From contig NZ_LR216287.1 in assembly GCF_900696045.1 (NCBI RefSeq), positions 1,364,001 to 1,428,000 on the forward strand: a stretch of 64,000 nt of DNA, written 5' to 3'. The notes beneath the pieces were generated by a model. That model was not told the origin of the DNA. It saw nothing but the letters and a program-made list of their open reading frames with translations, and did not search any database. The stretch's first letter is position 1. Each line of letters starts with the position of its first letter. Both the position numbers and the translations under genes were made by a program. The stretch comes from Candidatus Nitrosocosmicus franklandus (lineage in GTDB: Archaea; Thermoproteota; Nitrososphaeria; Nitrososphaerales; Nitrososphaeraceae). Shown here one piece after another: positions 35,172-44,930 of this stretch.

Positions 35172-36143
35172 CTAAATTTCATGTATAAAATAATATTTAT
35201 AGCATCCACATTATTCTAGTGTAGAATCTTGTCTAAAAGCAGTAGTCTTTGCTATTAGGTGATTTAGAGAACAAGACTAATGATAACAAGGCAGTGAACA
35301 AGTAATTATTGTTATTATGTACTTATATCATGTTAAAATAGTATTATTACCCGCACCATTGTTGACCGATAATTTACTTACCTTCTGTAAGATGAATTGT
35401 TGGTGGAACAAAACCATCATCGGCCCCGATAAAATTCAGGCATGTACTCCTCAGTTCGGGGCCGATTAATCTTATAAAGCCTTTTCGAATTAATGGAAAG
35501 ATAGTAGATAAATCAAATAATAACGCATCAAAAGTTGTAAGTTCAACTGGGCTAGTCGAAAGAAAGTATGGTAGTACAATATTATTTCTCACCATTTTAT
35601 TATTATGGATTAGTCTCAAGTTCAGTAGCCAAAGTTATTGAATTCTCTAATAGAACCATTAATTTCAATGGAAATAAAGTATCGTCTCAAATTATTATCT
35701 TAATATACAACTGATTATCATTTTTAGAATAAGATAATTATTATTTAATCGTATCTTTAATAGTTTATCGTGCACTAAACAACAGGTCTCAAAGTTTTAC
35801 TCCCCAAAAACTTGTTTGAGATTTGCATTTTTCTGGAATAGAAGAATGACATCTATCTCTACTCGTATTTATGAGCATTCCAATAATAACATGACTAAAT
35901 CAAGAAATAGACTTATCATATCATAATAAACATCAAATGAAATAAGATAGTAAAGCAAATTATTTTGTAAGCTAACTTTTACTACAGACGATAATGTCTT
36001 GCTTTCCTATACCTGTTTACTATCATTAGCTCACCCATAATGGTAGGAATGTTTCACACGGTCTTAATAGAGAATTTAGATTATAGCCTTTGATTCCAAA
36101 ATAACGATATTAACATTAAATACTTTATTCTGCAATTTAATAT
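35172..36143. other. Spacer with a GC-rich inverted repeat
   Basis: About 970 bases. The notable feature is the inverted repeat at 35419-35466 (separate entry). A minus-strand 81-codon frame at 35374-35619 spans it; it has no signal peptide or known motif and I do not call it. Confidence 0.5.
35419..35466. repeat. 11-bp perfect inverted repeat (atcggccccga / tcggggccgat)
   Basis: The arms are at 35419-35429 and 35456-35466, with 26 bases between them. The arms are about 70% G+C in very AT-rich surroundings, so an RNA copy would form a stable stem-loop. It could be a structured RNA, a terminator or the end of a lost element. There is no T-run directly after either arm. Confidence 0.6.
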
Positions 36144-36311
36144 ATGAGTATTGAAGGTGAAAATGCAAGTGAAGAGAATGTACAAGACAAGATAGTAGAA
36201 AAAATCCACAAAGAAGAAGGTTTAGACGAAGAGGACAACAACTATAACGTAAGTGATACTCAGAGTGATAGCAATCAACATGATGCTGAAAAAGACAATA
36301 CTGGAACTTAA
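36144..36311 (+). CDS. 55-residue acidic protein
   Basis: An ATG frame of 56 codons, MSIEGENASEENVQDKIVEK at its start, then KIHKEEGLDEED and a Ser/Asp/Gln-rich tail. It is strongly acidic, with no hydrophobic segment; probably soluble and disordered. The amino-acid make-up (Glu, Asp, Asn, Lys) fits real coding in this genome, and a TATA-like tttaatata precedes it. No family recognised. Confidence 0.55.
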   Translation: MSIEGENASEENVQDKIVEKIHKEEGLDEEDNNYNVSDTQSDSNQHDAEKDNTGT

Positions 36312-36731
36312 CTTTGGTATCAAGTAGTGTTAATTTATCTACCGTAAATGATCTGTTCAAAAAGTCAAAATCTTTTGTTGTTTCAATCATCTAACCAGAA
36401 AGTAGAAAGAAAAATGACAAAGTGAGCGACCTCATTGATTTATGAAATTGATATAGACCTGTATATGATTAAATTTCAAAATTTTCTCTGATTCCTTCAA
36501 ATTTTGTTTGGATATGCTGTAAATAATTTATTTTACTATATATTCTTTGAATTTATCGGTTTATGTGTAAAAATCATATCTTTCTGGACAAATCTACCAA
36601 CTATAGAACGAAATTAATGATGCTGCTGTTTTTCAAACCACTAGTAATCATATTCAGGTGTTTCCAATAATAACAAAATTTTCTGTTATTACTCCAAACA
36701 GGATAATTTAAACTAAAATAACTAGGGATAA
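36312..36731. other. Spacer, no gene seen
   Basis: About 420 AT-rich bases between convergent small genes; nothing recognised. Confidence 0.5.
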
Positions 36732-36977
36732 TTACTGGCCACTAAGCTTTTCGTCTTTTGCTTCTTGTTCGAGGCATTCTCTCAGCTTGGACAAATGCCT
36801 TTGTTTATCTTGCTTAATTTCTTTCCATAAATCTACTAAATTTTGTCTTCCATCACTTTGAGCGTCCTGTATATATTTATCAACTGTAGAGTACAAAAAA
36901 TCAGCTTCGCGGCCCAGTGCAGATAAGACATTATATGTAGAGTTTGGTATTTGTGTTATTTCACTATTATTCATCAT
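36732..36977 (-). CDS. Small helical hypothetical protein
   Basis: 81 residues, almost entirely alpha-helical and charged: STYNVLSALGREADFLYSTV, then YIQDAQSDGRQNLVDLWKEI and QDKQRHLSKLRECLEQEA. The pattern of two antiparallel amphipathic helices with a late QxxHxxxLxE motif recalls half of a ferritin-like or DUF2383-like bundle, but that is a weak resemblance. No signal peptide. Probably real given the regular heptads. It is grouped with other small stress-type genes at 36-38 kb. Confidence 0.6.
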   Translation of the reverse strand: MMNNSEITQIPNSTYNVLSALGREADFLYSTVDKYIQDAQSDGRQNLVDLWKEIKQDKQRHLSKLRECLEQEAKDEKLSGQ

Positions 36978-37173
36978 ACCTTGAGCAGTGCAAAATAGTA
37001 TTTAACAAGTAGTATCTTGAACGAAATTTACTATAAGAAATCACCTATTTTAGTAACTATTGCTATTTTATCCATAGTCTTGAGCACTAATATCATGAAG
37101 AGTCCTAAAATTAGTAATTCACGTCAAATTTAGATATCTTCGTTGTATAACATGTTATAACAAGATTCATACG

Positions 37174-37290
37174 ATGGCACCAAATAACAAAAACAATAAC
37201 AGTAACAAAGGTTTAGCGTCAGCAGACGAAGAGACCAGAGAAAGAGTAGTAAGAGAAGGCGGAAAGGTAGACCAAGAGCCTTTCCGTTAA
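37174..37290 (+). CDS. 38-residue KGG-like stress peptide
   Basis: A short ATG frame: Asn-rich N-terminus, then KGLASADEETRERVVREGG and a KVDQEPFR end. The ASxDEETRExVxxxGGK pattern resembles the KGG motif of small stress-induced proteins (YciG-like), which often lie near ferritin-like proteins. Here one motif is present. Function unknown beyond this resemblance. Confidence 0.55.
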   Translation: MAPNNKNNNSNKGLASADEETRERVVREGGKVDQEPFR

Positions 37291-37483
37291 TCTAATTATC
37301 TTCATCTTGAAAATATTTGATTTAATTTTTATAATATCTCTGAAAATTCATTAAGATATTACTTTCATCTAATGACAATTTATCGAACCAAAAATTCTTT
37401 TGGTTAATAGAAGAATCCGTTTTCGTTGGAATTCTAAGCTCAATAATTCATAATCTTAAATACTTTCTATTACCATTGTATGT

Positions 37484-37864
37484 ATGTGCACTCCTCTATC
37501 AGTTATGGTAGGGGATGATGAAAAGGAACTAGCTGAACTATTCAGTGTGTCCATAGAGCTCAGTGGGTTTAATTGAGATTACTTCACAGACTCGCAGTTA
37601 GCTCTTGATAACTTTACTAAGAATCCTAATAGTTATTGTCTAATTATTGCAGATTTGAGAACGCCAGGTCTTGATGGATTGGAACTTATTAAAAGGATCC
37701 GACAATATAATAAGAGGGTAAAGATCATATTAGTCAGTGGATTTTTGGCAGAGGAAAACACAAACAATAATGAGATAAAGGATGTAGGAATCTCTGTTGT
37801 TATTGAAAAACCTTTTCACTTTAAAGAATTAAGACCAATAATTAAGAGGGTTTTGGTAGAATAA
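37484..37864 (+). pseudogene. Response regulator receiver domain with an in-frame TGA
   Basis: Reading from ATG 37484 gives a receiver domain: VMVGDDEKELAELFSVSIEL (acidic pair DD), SGFN, then TGA at 37574-37576, then DYFTDSQLALDNF, LIIADLRTPGLDGLELI (phospho-Asp), IILVSGF and EKPF (conserved Lys). Both halves are in one frame, so the only lesion is the stop. In the homologue at 49029-49904 the same place reads SGFNCVSFTDP, so TGA probably replaced a Cys codon (TGT or TGC). About 126 codons; a stand-alone receiver with no output domain. Translation could restart only at the Met at 37655, giving a half domain. Confidence 0.85.
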
Positions 37865-38148
37865 GTATTTTACCGAGTTAATAATATTAAACCTACTAGG
37901 CATTGTTATCCCAAGTATAAATCAACTTTCTGTTGTGATAACCAACAAATAGAATCACCCAGTCCGCACATGTGTATCTTGCAGTTATTTATTCGACATG
38001 GAAGGTAATAATCATCAAAACATTCTGCTCTATTCTTTGTGTACTACATTAGCATCATCTTTAACTTTCTTAAGACGCTTAATTACTCTTACTATAATTG
38101 GGAAAACCTAATAATTAGTATGCATATGGTAATATGGTAAGATAAATA

Positions 38149-38418
38149 GTGGAAATTATTTCCATAAATGAAAACTGGATACTCCCATTCGAATCAAGTA
38201 ATCACAAGGATGAAGAAGATAACTATTACTTATTTAGATTTACAAAGATTATTACCTTGCCAATATTATTGAGACAAATCTATGACTTTATCATAAATGG
38301 AAAGATTACACCAATAAGAACTAAGATACTTCGCAAGAAAATAAGTGACAGATATTGGTCCTTTGTAAGTTATTCAGATAAAGACTATATCGGATCGTGG
38401 AAAAACTGGAATATATGA
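38149..38418 (+). CDS. Possible small hypothetical protein
   Basis: 89 residues starting at GTG: polar N-terminus (NENWILPFESSNHKDEEDN), a hydrophobic stretch LFRFTKIITLPILLRQIYDF, and a basic part KITPIRTKILRKKISDRYW. No recognised family. Composition is coding-like but there is no independent support; it may be spurious. Confidence 0.35.
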   Translation: MEIISINENWILPFESSNHKDEEDNYYLFRFTKIITLPILLRQIYDFIINGKITPIRTKILRKKISDRYWSFVSYSDKDYIGSWKNWNI

Positions 38419-38718
38419 GCTATTCTACATTTAGTTATTTGGATCACAAATTGTAACTAATGGTACTTTCCATTTGCCTTAACTTAGTTGAATTATCTCG
38501 TTTTTGAAAAAGAGTTAATGAAGGGTATTTGAAGTCAAATATGTTGCACACACTGCTGAATCCACTTTTGCTGTAGAACTTTCTGTGCACGTGTCAATCT
38601 ACAGGTATGTTATTTGGTAGCAATGTTAGAATTGACAAATTATTAAGGATTGTGTGTATAGATTATAATAAAATATAAGTATTGGCGAGATACCGATAGC
38701 TATTCATAGGATGTAGTA
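38419..38718. other. Spacer upstream of the patatin gene
   Basis: 300 AT-rich bases, no gene seen; presumably carries the promoter of the patatin-like gene. Confidence 0.45.
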
Positions 38719-40461
38719 ATGATGCTTACAACATTAATTCCCCCTAGACAGAGAGCCCTTGTATTTCAAGGGGGCGGAGCATTAGGAGCGTATGAAGCAG
38801 GAGCTTACAAAGAAATTTTGGCAAAAATCCAGGAAGAATGTTCACCCCATTCTCAAAATTCCACTACCGTCACCACAAATGAATTTGATATAGTGATAGG
38901 AACTTCGATTGGGGCAATCAATGCATCAGTGTTAGTAGGTCATTATCTTAAAAATAACAACAGCTGGGAAGGTTCTGCGGACAAGCTATTGGAATTTTGG
39001 AAGGGCTTATCCGATCCAACAATTGCAGAGTTTTTTGCCAAGCACAATCCATTTTTTGATAGATTCTGGACTTTTTGGAATACTGTTAATCCTAACATAG
39101 CAAATGCAGATCTTGCAAGAAAATTTTGGTCTGTTTTTGAATTTGCGTTCACTCCTATGGGTGTATCAAACCTTTATACTCCCATACCGCATTGGGGTTC
39201 AAAGTTTCTTAATCCCTTTTCAGATCTTTTGCCCTGGTGGAGGTATGATTTTACTAGGCTAAGAAACTATCTTACAAAGTTTATAGACTTTCCAATAAAA
39301 ACAAGTTTTGAAGAAAATCAACCCCGTTTGATGCTTGTATCGGTAGATGTACAGGATTTTTCTACCCCGGTGATCTTTGACAGCTATGCAAAACTACATA
39401 AACCTCAGGATCCACTAGACACCAAAGCAAATTCTCATGATCTTCATTATGATTTACAAGAGGGAAAAGAGAATTTGTGGTTTTCAGAGTACGGCGCAAT
39501 AACAAATAGACATTTAGTATTCTACGACGGAATAGGCGTAGATCAGGTTCTGGCCAGCGCTTTGGGAAAGTACTCTTTGAATCACCCAACTTTGGAGGAT
39601 AAGAACACTGGAACAATTAGGGAATTTTGGGATGGTGGTTATCATAGTAACACCCCTTTAAGACAACTTGTAATGGAGCACCGAAAATACTGGAACGAAC
39701 GACTTAAAAAATTAGAGTTGAAGGAAAAGTCAGAAATCAAAAATGCTCCAGACTTGGAAGTTTATATTGTTAACCTGCATGCATCGATAATGAAATTCAT
39801 CCCAACTGACAAGGATCTAATTGACGAAAGAGAATCCGATATGATCTTTCATGATAGAACTAAACATGATGAACAAATGGTGTATCTGGTAACAGACTAT
39901 GTAAATCTTTGTAAAAAATTCATCAATCTTGCTAAAACCAAAGGATTTGTTCAAGATGCTGAGGCCCTGTTAGAGGAGATGGCTCCGTCATCTACTCGGT
40001 TTGGAGGTCTTACTAGATATAAAGACATTGTAAATGGACTTGTCATGTTAAGCAAAGTGTGGAGGATAGATAGAATGGGCGAAAAAGTAGATAATTCCAC
40101 GATATTTGGAAAAACAACTGATTTTACTCAAAGCAGTATCAAAGATTTAATTAATAAAGGAATGGTCGATGCAAAGTTTTCACTTTTGAAACATGAATTG
40201 GTTTTTGGCATCGAAGATATGGTACATGAGCAATCTCTCTCTTGGGAAAATGGCCTAAAATTGGCAAAATACATAGCTGAAATAGTTTCACTAGTTCAAA
40301 ATTATAAGCCAGCAAATGAAATAATTAAAAAGATTCATGAATTAATTTCATTAGTCAACAAATTTGATGATGATGAATTGACGCCATCAAATAAGAAGAT
40401 CTTGACAAAATATATCGAAGAAATCCTAGAATTGATTCGAATTAATAGCCCAAGTAGGTGA
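38719..40461 (+). CDS. Patatin-like phospholipase
   Basis: 580 residues. The N-terminal patatin domain shows the oxyanion motif FQGGGALGAYEAGAY (residues 17-30), nucleophile Ser63 in GTSIGA, and catalytic Asp305 in FWDGGYHSNTP: a Ser-Asp dyad. Patatins hydrolyse acyl esters of phospholipids or related lipids. There is a long C-terminal helical part (about 340-580) that is not part of the core domain and may bind membranes or partners. No signal peptide. An enzyme for ester lipids is notable in an organism with ether-lipid membranes; it could act on foreign, storage or host lipids. Confidence 0.88.
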   Translation: MMLTTLIPPRQRALVFQGGGALGAYEAGAYKEILAKIQEECSPHSQNSTTVTTNEFDIVIGTSIGAINASVLVGHYLKNNNSWEGSADKLLEFWKGLSDPTIAEFFAKHNPFFDRFWTFWNTVNPNIANADLARKFWSVFEFAFTPMGVSNLYTPIPHWGSKFLNPFSDLLPWWRYDFTRLRNYLTKFIDFPIKTSFEENQPRLMLVSVDVQDFSTPVIFDSYAKLHKPQDPLDTKANSHDLHYDLQEGKENLWFSEYGAITNRHLVFYDGIGVDQVLASALGKYSLNHPTLEDKNTGTIREFWDGGYHSNTPLRQLVMEHRKYWNERLKKLELKEKSEIKNAPDLEVYIVNLHASIMKFIPTDKDLIDERESDMIFHDRTKHDEQMVYLVTDYVNLCKKFINLAKTKGFVQDAEALLEEMAPSSTRFGGLTRYKDIVNGLVMLSKVWRIDRMGEKVDNSTIFGKTTDFTQSSIKDLINKGMVDAKFSLLKHELVFGIEDMVHEQSLSWENGLKLAKYIAEIVSLVQNYKPANEIIKKIHELISLVNKFDDDELTPSNKKILTKYIEEILELIRINSPSR

Positions 40462-40948
40462 GATTGGTTTAAATGATCAGTTATGACGATAATAATGAAT
40501 TATGGTATGGTGAAGGGATCCATATTTCCCACATCCTAAATGTTGGATTTTAAATTATCAATCAATAATGATTAGATTAAATTGCCTATCAATATCAATT
40601 TCATATAGTCTTCTGTATTTGCGAGGCACTTTCAAGAAGTAGTACTTTACATCCATCTTCTTTTTATCATCGACACTCAAAAGTTTATTGGAATATAATG
40701 TTACTATTATATACAAAGCATTTGTTACTTCCTAACATATTTTCAGATAGATAAACAAGAAAGTAGTAACAATATGAAAATAAGGGTTGATAAGGTGATA
40801 ATAACTGATCTTATAGAAAGAAAATCGTTTGTTGTACAGGTTGCCAATTGTAAATAACTAAGTTTCATAATCAGTTATGATGATATTCTTATGTATATCA
40901 AGAATCGTGTAGATAAATAGTTAATAATTAGTAACTGCAGGATATCCT
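40462..40948. other. Spacer, no gene seen
   Basis: About 490 AT-rich bases; no coding-like frame. Confidence 0.5.
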
Positions 40949-43405
40949 ATGACAGAACATCAGGAAGAAAAAACACAGACATCATCGGAGTTATCTACTC
41001 CTATGCAACGTGCTGATGAGCTCTTGCGCAAGATGACTGTGGAAGAAAAAGTGATGCAACTATCCTGTGTGTACCCGATGGGTCTTCTTGGTACAGAAGG
41101 ACCAATACAAAGCCAGCTTGATGCTCAGCTCGGACAAGGTATAGGACATATAGCAGGGTTAGGAACTTTTGGTCACAAATCTCCCCAGAAGATAGCTAAA
41201 ACGATTAATGCGATACAACGCTATCTTGTTACGCAAACAAGACTAAAGATTCCAGCAATATTTCACAACGAAGCGTTAAATGGTGTAATTTCGCCTTATT
41301 TTATGCACTTTCCTACCCCTATCGGGTTGGCGGCTACCTGGGACCCTCAAGCAGTTGAAGAAATGGCAAGAATTATGCGGCACCAAATGCGGTCAGTAGG
41401 TATGCTTCAATCCCTGTCGCCAGTTATGGACCTAGCACGAGACGCCCGCTGGGGAAGAGTGCATGAAACTTATGGAGAAGATCCATATTTGGTAAGTGCC
41501 ATGAGCACAGCCTTTACGCGTGGTATGCAGGGAGACGACCTTCGTGAAGGTGTCTTAGCAACCGCAAAGCACTTTCTTGGATATGCGGTTACAGAAGCAG
41601 GTCAGAACATGGCAGCTACGGCGATAAGTGCACGAGAACTTCATGACGTTTACGCTCGCCCATTTGAAAGCGCAATCCGCCTGTGTGGATTAGGTTCGGT
41701 TATGGCGTCTTATGCTGAATTCAACGGAATACCGATTCATATTTCACATGACATTTTGACCAAATTGCTACGCGGTCAACTTGGTTTTGCAGGTACTGTT
41801 GTATCTGATTATATTGGTGTGGGTTGGGCACAAACCCGACAGCAGGCAGCTGCAAGTGCTGAAGAGGTGGGATCGCTCGCTCTATCTGCTGGCATGGACG
41901 TAGAACTTCCAACCGTACATGGTTACGGACAAGTGTTAGCCAAGGCGGTGCGAAATGGGAAGGTCCCTGAATCCCTACTTGATGAATCGGTCCGTCGTGT
42001 ACTGCGTGACAAATTTGCTTTGGGTCTCTTTGACAACCCATATGTCTCTGAAGATGAGGCTAAGATTGTTAGCATAGCAAAAGAAGGCGCTGAATTATCA
42101 CTCCGTCTGGCCCAAGAGTCAGTAACTCTATTAAAAAACGAGAATGGGCTTTTACCACTTAGCCGTGACATTGCAAGAATTGCGGTGATTGGACCACATG
42201 CAGATAACACACTGGTTGGTTTTCCTGCATATACCTATCCTGCAGCACTACAAATGTTGCGAAGCATGTTTACTGGGGGTGAAACTTCGATGGCTGGAAC
42301 CGACTCAAGTAATACATGGCTTCCAACCGAAGCCAAAGCCGCAATGAAAACAGAGTTTCAGGACATCATAGATATAGAGATAGAGGAGTATATCAAATCA
42401 AATTATCAGGCATTATCTCTCTCTAAAGCGATCAAAAAGCTTTTACCGAAAACCAAGATAACGTCTGTCGTCGGAGCTGGAGTAACGTCATCAGAACCAA
42501 CAGATATTCAAGCAGCAGTTAAAGCAGCTGAGGATGCCGATGTTGTTATACTCTATGTTGGCGGACAATCCGCATGGTCAGGTAAGAATCGTACCGAGGG
42601 AGAAGGCCAAGATTCGGCCAATATCGATCTTCCGTCACAACAAGTAGAATTGATAAAGGCTGTAATTGCCGTAGGTAAACCTACCGTAGCAGTTGTAGCA
42701 ATGGGCCGTCCACAGGGTCTATCTTCTGTAATCGATTATCTTCCAGCCGTCCTTACTGCCTATTATGGAGGACCGTTTCAGGGGATTGCTATAGCTGATG
42801 CACTTTTTGGTGTCATAAATCCTGGAGGAAAGTTGCCTTATACTCTTCCACGTCATGTAGGTCAAGTGCCTATTTATCATAGCCAGAGGGTGGGTAGTGG
42901 ATACCGACGAACAACCTATGATGTTCATAAGGGCTATGTGGATATGCCTTCTACTCCTTTGTTTGTTTTTGGCCATGGACTTAGCTATACAACTTTTGAA
43001 TACAGTCCTCTAGAAGTAGAGAACAGTGAAATAGATACGAGAGGTGAGATAAAGTTTTCTGTTACTATTACCAACACTGGTAACCAAATCGGTTCGGAGG
43101 TTGTGCAAATTTACATATCTGACACGGCCACTGGCGTAACCCTTCCAGCACAGCAACTTGTCGGCTTTTGTAGGATAACTCTAGAGCCGAGTAGCTCAAA
43201 GAAAATCAAATTTAGAATACCGATAGCCCTGCTTGGATATACAGGGCTTTCAGGAAACTTCGTCATTGAGCCAGGTCCAGTAGAGGTAAGTGCAGGTAGT
43301 AGCTCCGACGATATACGATCCAGAGCGAAATTCACTATCACAGGAGAATCGCGTACTATTACAGAAACTGATCGTGTATTCTTCTCCGTTACTGAGATGG
43401 ATTAA
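40949..43405 (+). CDS. GH3 family beta-glucosidase/xylosidase-like glycosidase
   Basis: 818 residues, full GH3 layout: N-terminal TIM barrel, alpha/beta sandwich and C-terminal fibronectin-III-like domain. Motifs include IPAIFHNEALNG, KHFLGY (Lys207-His208), nucleophile Asp287 in GTVVSDYIGVGW, and in the last domain GHGLSYTTFEYSPLEV. No signal peptide, so cytoplasmic. It would release sugars from the ends of beta-glycans or glycosides. Its base composition differs from the neighbours (hand counts of single 60-base lines: 57% G+C at 41401 and 43% at 42601, against 32% at 39841 in the patatin gene). This suggests transfer from bacteria. Confidence 0.92.
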   Translation: MTEHQEEKTQTSSELSTPMQRADELLRKMTVEEKVMQLSCVYPMGLLGTEGPIQSQLDAQLGQGIGHIAGLGTFGHKSPQKIAKTINAIQRYLVTQTRLKIPAIFHNEALNGVISPYFMHFPTPIGLAATWDPQAVEEMARIMRHQMRSVGMLQSLSPVMDLARDARWGRVHETYGEDPYLVSAMSTAFTRGMQGDDLREGVLATAKHFLGYAVTEAGQNMAATAISARELHDVYARPFESAIRLCGLGSVMASYAEFNGIPIHISHDILTKLLRGQLGFAGTVVSDYIGVGWAQTRQQAAASAEEVGSLALSAGMDVELPTVHGYGQVLAKAVRNGKVPESLLDESVRRVLRDKFALGLFDNPYVSEDEAKIVSIAKEGAELSLRLAQESVTLLKNENGLLPLSRDIARIAVIGPHADNTLVGFPAYTYPAALQMLRSMFTGGETSMAGTDSSNTWLPTEAKAAMKTEFQDIIDIEIEEYIKSNYQALSLSKAIKKLLPKTKITSVVGAGVTSSEPTDIQAAVKAAEDADVVILYVGGQSAWSGKNRTEGEGQDSANIDLPSQQVELIKAVIAVGKPTVAVVAMGRPQGLSSVIDYLPAVLTAYYGGPFQGIAIADALFGVINPGGKLPYTLPRHVGQVPIYHSQRVGSGYRRTTYDVHKGYVDMPSTPLFVFGHGLSYTTFEYSPLEVENSEIDTRGEIKFSVTITNTGNQIGSEVVQIYISDTATGVTLPAQQLVGFCRITLEPSSSKKIKFRIPIALLGYTGLSGNFVIEPGPVEVSAGSSSDDIRSRAKFTITGESRTITETDRVFFSVTEMD

Positions 43406-44202
43406 TAGATCAGAGAAGTCCTTTCTAATCAACTAATTGCTCAAATACCCTTTTTAATCTTCTCAAGTATGTAAACCGCCACCACCTTTTACTATATTTG
43501 CAAATAATCCTTACAGATGACCGTAATAATTTTTAATCAGGACATAAAGTACAAATCAGACAATAAAAGGGATAAAACAGAATCCTATTTAAAATAGTTA
43601 TATCATCACGGATCTTCCACTGCCCAGATCTCAATATCATGAAAACACGATTAGGATTTAGATATAACTGATTTCTTGTATTTTAACAAATTCATGAAAT
43701 AATCATCGAGTTAATTTAAAATTTAGTAGATGACTTCACGATTATTTAGCATGTGTTTGACCTATTCCCAGTATCTTAGGTTATTTTATTTTAACCAATG
43801 GTGTTTGAAATCATTATCATACTAAACCCATAACTACCTGACATGTGAACAAATCCCAAAATATCTCCTCCATTGTAAACATGGGTTATGACGTAGTCTT
43901 TTTAAATCTGTAGCGGATAACAAATTTAGCTTATACCCTCTAAACAAACAACAACTAATACTATTATCTAGACATGAGCTTATGTGGAATATTCAAATGG
44001 GTTTTACCAATCAAAAAACGGATTCAGTTACCAACCAACTAGAAGATGCAGACAAAATTTAAAGACCACGTATTACTATTTTGTGTCCAATCTAGGTAGG
44101 AACGTGGTCAACAGTCACTATCCAGCATACACTACATAATTTTTCTATTCAAATTTAAACCACCTGAGATTTGATCAGCGTTCTTGGGATTGAGTGTTTA
44201 AA
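43406..44202. other. Spacer carrying one copy of the tRNA-end-like repeat
   Basis: About 800 AT-rich bases without a coding frame. One copy of the dispersed repeat is at 43824-43872. Confidence 0.5.
43824..43872 (+). repeat. Dispersed tRNA-end-like repeat, copy B
   Basis: Shares about 33 of 36 bases with copy C (45065-45107), including tacctgacatgtgaacaaa. The second half (aaatccc...ctcctcca) resembles a tRNA T-loop and acceptor 3' end. Confidence 0.65.
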
Positions 44203-44661
44203 TTATTGTCTTTGCTGTTGTTGTTTGAGATAATCTTGTGCACGTCTTTCAAGTTCATCCTTAGCTAAATCTTCTTTATGGGTTGCAATAAACCAATGAT
44301 TTCCAACTGGATCCTTTACACCACAATTACGATCTCCATAGAATTGGTCTTTTGGTTCCATCAAAGATGTAGCTTCAGCCTCTAGAGCCCTCTTGTATAT
44401 CGTATCGCAGTCCTCCACGTATAGGTAGATAGTAGAAGGCATCGCTTTCCACACATATTGACTGGCATCACCAATCATGATTACAGAGTCACCAATTCTT
44501 ACTTTAGCATGTCCAATACTTCCATCAGACATTGAAAACCGTTCAGTTTCTTTTGCGCCAAAGGCCTGTTTCATGAAATCAATTAATTTTTCAGCACCGT
44601 CGACAACAAAGTATGCTGTCACTGCATGGTAGCCTTCGGGTATTGGTTTGACATAACTCAT
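44203..44661 (-). CDS. VOC-family (glyoxalase/PhnB-like) protein
   Basis: 152 residues, a single vicinal-oxygen-chelate domain of PhnB type. It opens VKPIPEGYHAVTAYFVVDGA, followed by FGAKETERFSMSDGSIGHAK, DSVIMIGDA, STIYLYVEDCDTIYKRALEA and ends GDRNCGVKDPVGNHWFIATH. Such proteins form dimers and bind a metal or small molecule; many are of unknown substrate. The C-terminus is a Gln-rich tail (DYLKQQQQRQ). Confidence 0.88.
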   Translation of the reverse strand: MSYVKPIPEGYHAVTAYFVVDGAEKLIDFMKQAFGAKETERFSMSDGSIGHAKVRIGDSVIMIGDASQYVWKAMPSTIYLYVEDCDTIYKRALEAEATSLMEPKDQFYGDRNCGVKDPVGNHWFIATHKEDLAKDELERRAQDYLKQQQQRQ

Positions 44662-44744
44662 TAGTTGAAATCAGTTAACTGGGTTCTTAAACCTATACCC
44701 AAATGACTAGAAGCTGTAATAACATTTAGAGACTAGGAAATAAA

Positions 44745-44930
44745 TCATGATATTCTAATTTTGTAGACTACCTCACTTGAAAAGTCATTTTCGAAGGTAT
44801 GACTTGATCCTATGAAATGAATTGTATGATCTCTTGGTGATAGCGGCTTTAAGAATACCCAACTGCCATCTGATACTCTTGAGTTGTTTAATCTCCTAAT
44901 GTCAATCAAGTAGCTGACATGACTTCCCAT
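44745..44930 (-). pseudogene. C-terminal remnant of a secreted protein
   Basis: 61 codons: SRVSDGSWVFLKPLSPRDHT then IHFIGSS and FSSEVVYKIRIS. This matches the C-terminal pattern of a widespread secreted family (DGYWVFLKPLxPGxHxIxFxG...) normally about 200 residues with a signal peptide. Here the N-terminal two thirds are absent and the frame starts with an unrelated Met segment. I therefore read it as a leftover 3' end. The family's function is not known. Confidence 0.6.

Noticed and set aside
35374-35619. 81-codon minus-strand frame over the GC-rich inverted repeat
   Set aside because: The frame depends on the repeat sequence and shows no protein pattern; kept only as a spacer comment.
37574-37576. 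TGA read as selenocysteine
   Set aside because: A paralogue has Cys here, which is suggestive, but selenoprotein machinery is not known in this lineage and no SECIS-like hairpin was seen.
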